Shown: in pieces, positions 15,009 through 16,003 of the stretch | How positions within the stretch are numbered: position 1 is the stretch's first letter | Layout: each line of letters opens with the position of its first letter | NCBI GenBank assembly: GCA_030066475.1 | Contig: JASJBO010000175.1 | Location: 1 to 16,003, forward strand | DNA length: 16,003 nt | DNA from: Myxococcota bacterium | Lineage (GTDB): Bacteria > Myxococcota_A > UBA9160 > PR03 | Direction: 5' to 3' | The notes under the pieces: model-generated | The model's database searches: none | Seen by the model: the letters and a program-made list of their open reading frames with translations, nothing else | Told to the model about the DNA's origin: nothing | Translations under genes and position numbers: made by a program

Positions 15009-16003
15009 ATGACGATCGAGCGTGACGAGTTCGGCTTCGACGCCCCGGTCCCGCTCGGCCATCCCGGCCGGCTGGGGCTCGAGCAGGGACACCCGACCGG
15101 ACCCGAGGTCGGCGAGCGACTGCCCGACTTCCACCTGCCCGACGCCTACGGCCGCGAGGTCGCGTTCCACGCCGACCGCGGCGACGCGAAGGCGGTCGTC
15201 GTCTTCTTCCGCTCCGCCGTCTGGTGACCGCCCTGCTGGACGCAGCTCGGTGAGCTGCGCGACGCCTGGCCGCGGTTCGAGGCCGAGGGCATCCGGGTGT
15301 ACGCCGTCTCGTACGACGACCGCGAGGCGCTTCGCGAGTTCGCGGACAGGCAGTCCATCCCCTTTCCCCTGCTCTCCGATCTCGGCAGCCGCGTGATCCG
15401 CGAGTACGGGATCCTGAACGACCGGATCGGCGAGGACGACGCGTTCCTCTACGGCATCCCGTACCCCGGTGTCTACGTCTGCGACGAGGACGGCGTGGTC
15501 GTCGCCAAGTTCTTCCACGACACCTACAAGAAGCGCGACAGCCCCGAGACGCTGCTCGATGCCGCCCTCGGTCGGATCTCGCTGGCGGCCCACGCGCCCC
15601 GGGTCACCGCCGAGGACCCCGAGGTGCGGATCACCGCGGCGATCCACGGCGGCGCCGGGACCGTGCGCCAGGGCATCATCCGCCGGCTCGTGGTCCGCTT
15701 CGAGCCGACCGACGGCCTGCACCTGTACGGGCGACCGGTGCCGGAGGGGATGATCCCGACCACGGTCACCGCCCGCGGACCGGACGGTCTCGTCTTCGGC
15801 GAGGCCGACTACCCGGCCACCGAGCCGCTGCGTCTTCCCGGTCTCGACGTCGAGCTGCCGGTCTGGAAGGGCGCCTTCGACGTGGTGATCCCGTTCCATC
15901 CGGACGGCCGGGTCGCCAGCGAGACGCGCCCGCTCGACCGGGATTCGCTCGAGATCGAGATCGACGTGCGCTACCAGGCCTGCGACGACGAGACCTGCCT
16001 GCT
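15009..16003 (+). CDS. Selenocysteine-containing peroxiredoxin-like/DsbD-alpha fusion, read through TGA at 15225 (partial, runs off window)
   Basis: An AhpC/TSA-type redoxin domain (about residues 35-190: VGERLPDFHLPDAYG, VVVFFRSAVW, then U73-P-P-C76) is interrupted by TGA at 15225-15227. The frame stays open for another 258 codons to the window edge with clearly homologous redoxin sequence (GIRVYAVSYDD, IPFPLLSDLGSRVIREYGI). The TGA replaces the first Cys of a WCPPC motif, and a SECIS-like hairpin follows. A second domain (about 205 onward) resembles DsbD-alpha, with GLHLYG, PEGMIPTTV and the cysteine pair YQACDDETC (Cys325, Cys330). It would be a thiol:disulphide oxidoreductase or peroxidase. 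No signal peptide is seen. ATG 15009 is preferred to ATG 14967, which has AGGAG at 14954-14958, because the 14 extra codons include TCA, CCT and CTA, rare in this window. Confidence 0.85.
15225..15227 (+). other. In-frame TGA read as selenocysteine
   Basis: The codon lies between TGG and CCG CCC TGC, so the motif is W-U-P-P-C. Position, intact downstream homology and the hairpin that follows support recoding over termination. Confidence 0.85.
15241..15259 (+). promoter_or_regulatory. Bacterial SECIS-like hairpin
   Basis: Bases 15241-15248 (CGCAGCTC) pair perfectly with 15252-15259 (GAGCTGCG), closing a three-base loop GGT (GGU in RNA). The first loop guanine is 22 bases after the TGA. Bacterial SECIS elements sit just downstream of the UGA within the coding region and need a G in the first two loop positions, which this satisfies (established knowledge of SelB recognition). 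Confidence 0.8.

Noticed and set aside
14967..15227. A short complete gene of 86 codons, or a pseudogene, ending at the TGA
   Set aside because: The downstream frame continues the same redoxin domain without any other disruption and the TGA coincides with the active-site cysteine position, followed by a SECIS-like hairpin. Random decay would be unlikely to hit exactly this codon.

Overview
The window is about 16 kb of very GC-rich bacterial DNA (clearly above 70% by eye) with strong G/C preference at third codon positions. It carries eight gene-sized blocks on the + strand and five genes on the - strand, packed tightly; no gap exceeds 250 bases. Several points favour a Gram-negative, deltaproteobacteria-like or Myxococcota-like organism over an actinobacterium, although this is inference: LL-diaminopimelate aminotransferase, several lipoproteins with lipoboxes, a secreted von Willebrand protein, an AGPS-like ether-lipid enzyme, and a selenocysteine-encoding thiol oxidoreductase.

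Layout. 1-251: a 101-bp tandem repeat that abuts the 3' end of the first gene. 248-1456 (-): class A FAD monooxygenase, divergent from 1556-2905 (+): cytochrome P450; their 99-bp intergenic region holds two perfect inverted repeats and back-to-back -10-like boxes. 2957-3841 (+): luciferase-like F420-type oxidoreductase, coupled to 3846-5459 (+): alkylglycerone-phosphate synthase-like flavoprotein with a TTG start. 5482-6711 (+): LL-diaminopimelate aminotransferase (dapL), preceded by an extended -10 element. 6777-8195 (+): pyruvate kinase. 8371-9168 (+): SDR oxidoreductase, overlapping by 4 bp with 9165-10211 (+): patatin-like hydrolase. 10310-11068 (-): SAM methyltransferase, divergent from 11220-13340 (+): secreted protein with two vWA domains. 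13389-14919 (-): three overlapping lipoprotein genes, read 14919 to 13389. 15009 to the window end (+): peroxiredoxin-like protein fused to a DsbD-alpha-like domain, read through an in-frame TGA.

How the genes relate. The first four genes are redox or lipid enzymes that could act on a hydrophobic substrate, but only the 2957-5459 pair is tightly coupled. dapL and pyruvate kinase are core metabolism (lysine/peptidoglycan precursor; last step of glycolysis). The SDR/patatin pair suggests lipid turnover. The right third is an envelope region: a secreted vWA protein and a lipoprotein operon, followed by a thiol oxidoreductase.

The most notable item is the gene at the right end. Its in-frame TGA sits exactly where the first cysteine of a WCPPC thioredoxin motif would be. 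It is followed, 13 bases after the TGA, by an 8-bp perfect hairpin with a GGU loop, which fits a bacterial SECIS element. A conventional gene caller would truncate this gene to a fragment ending at 15227.
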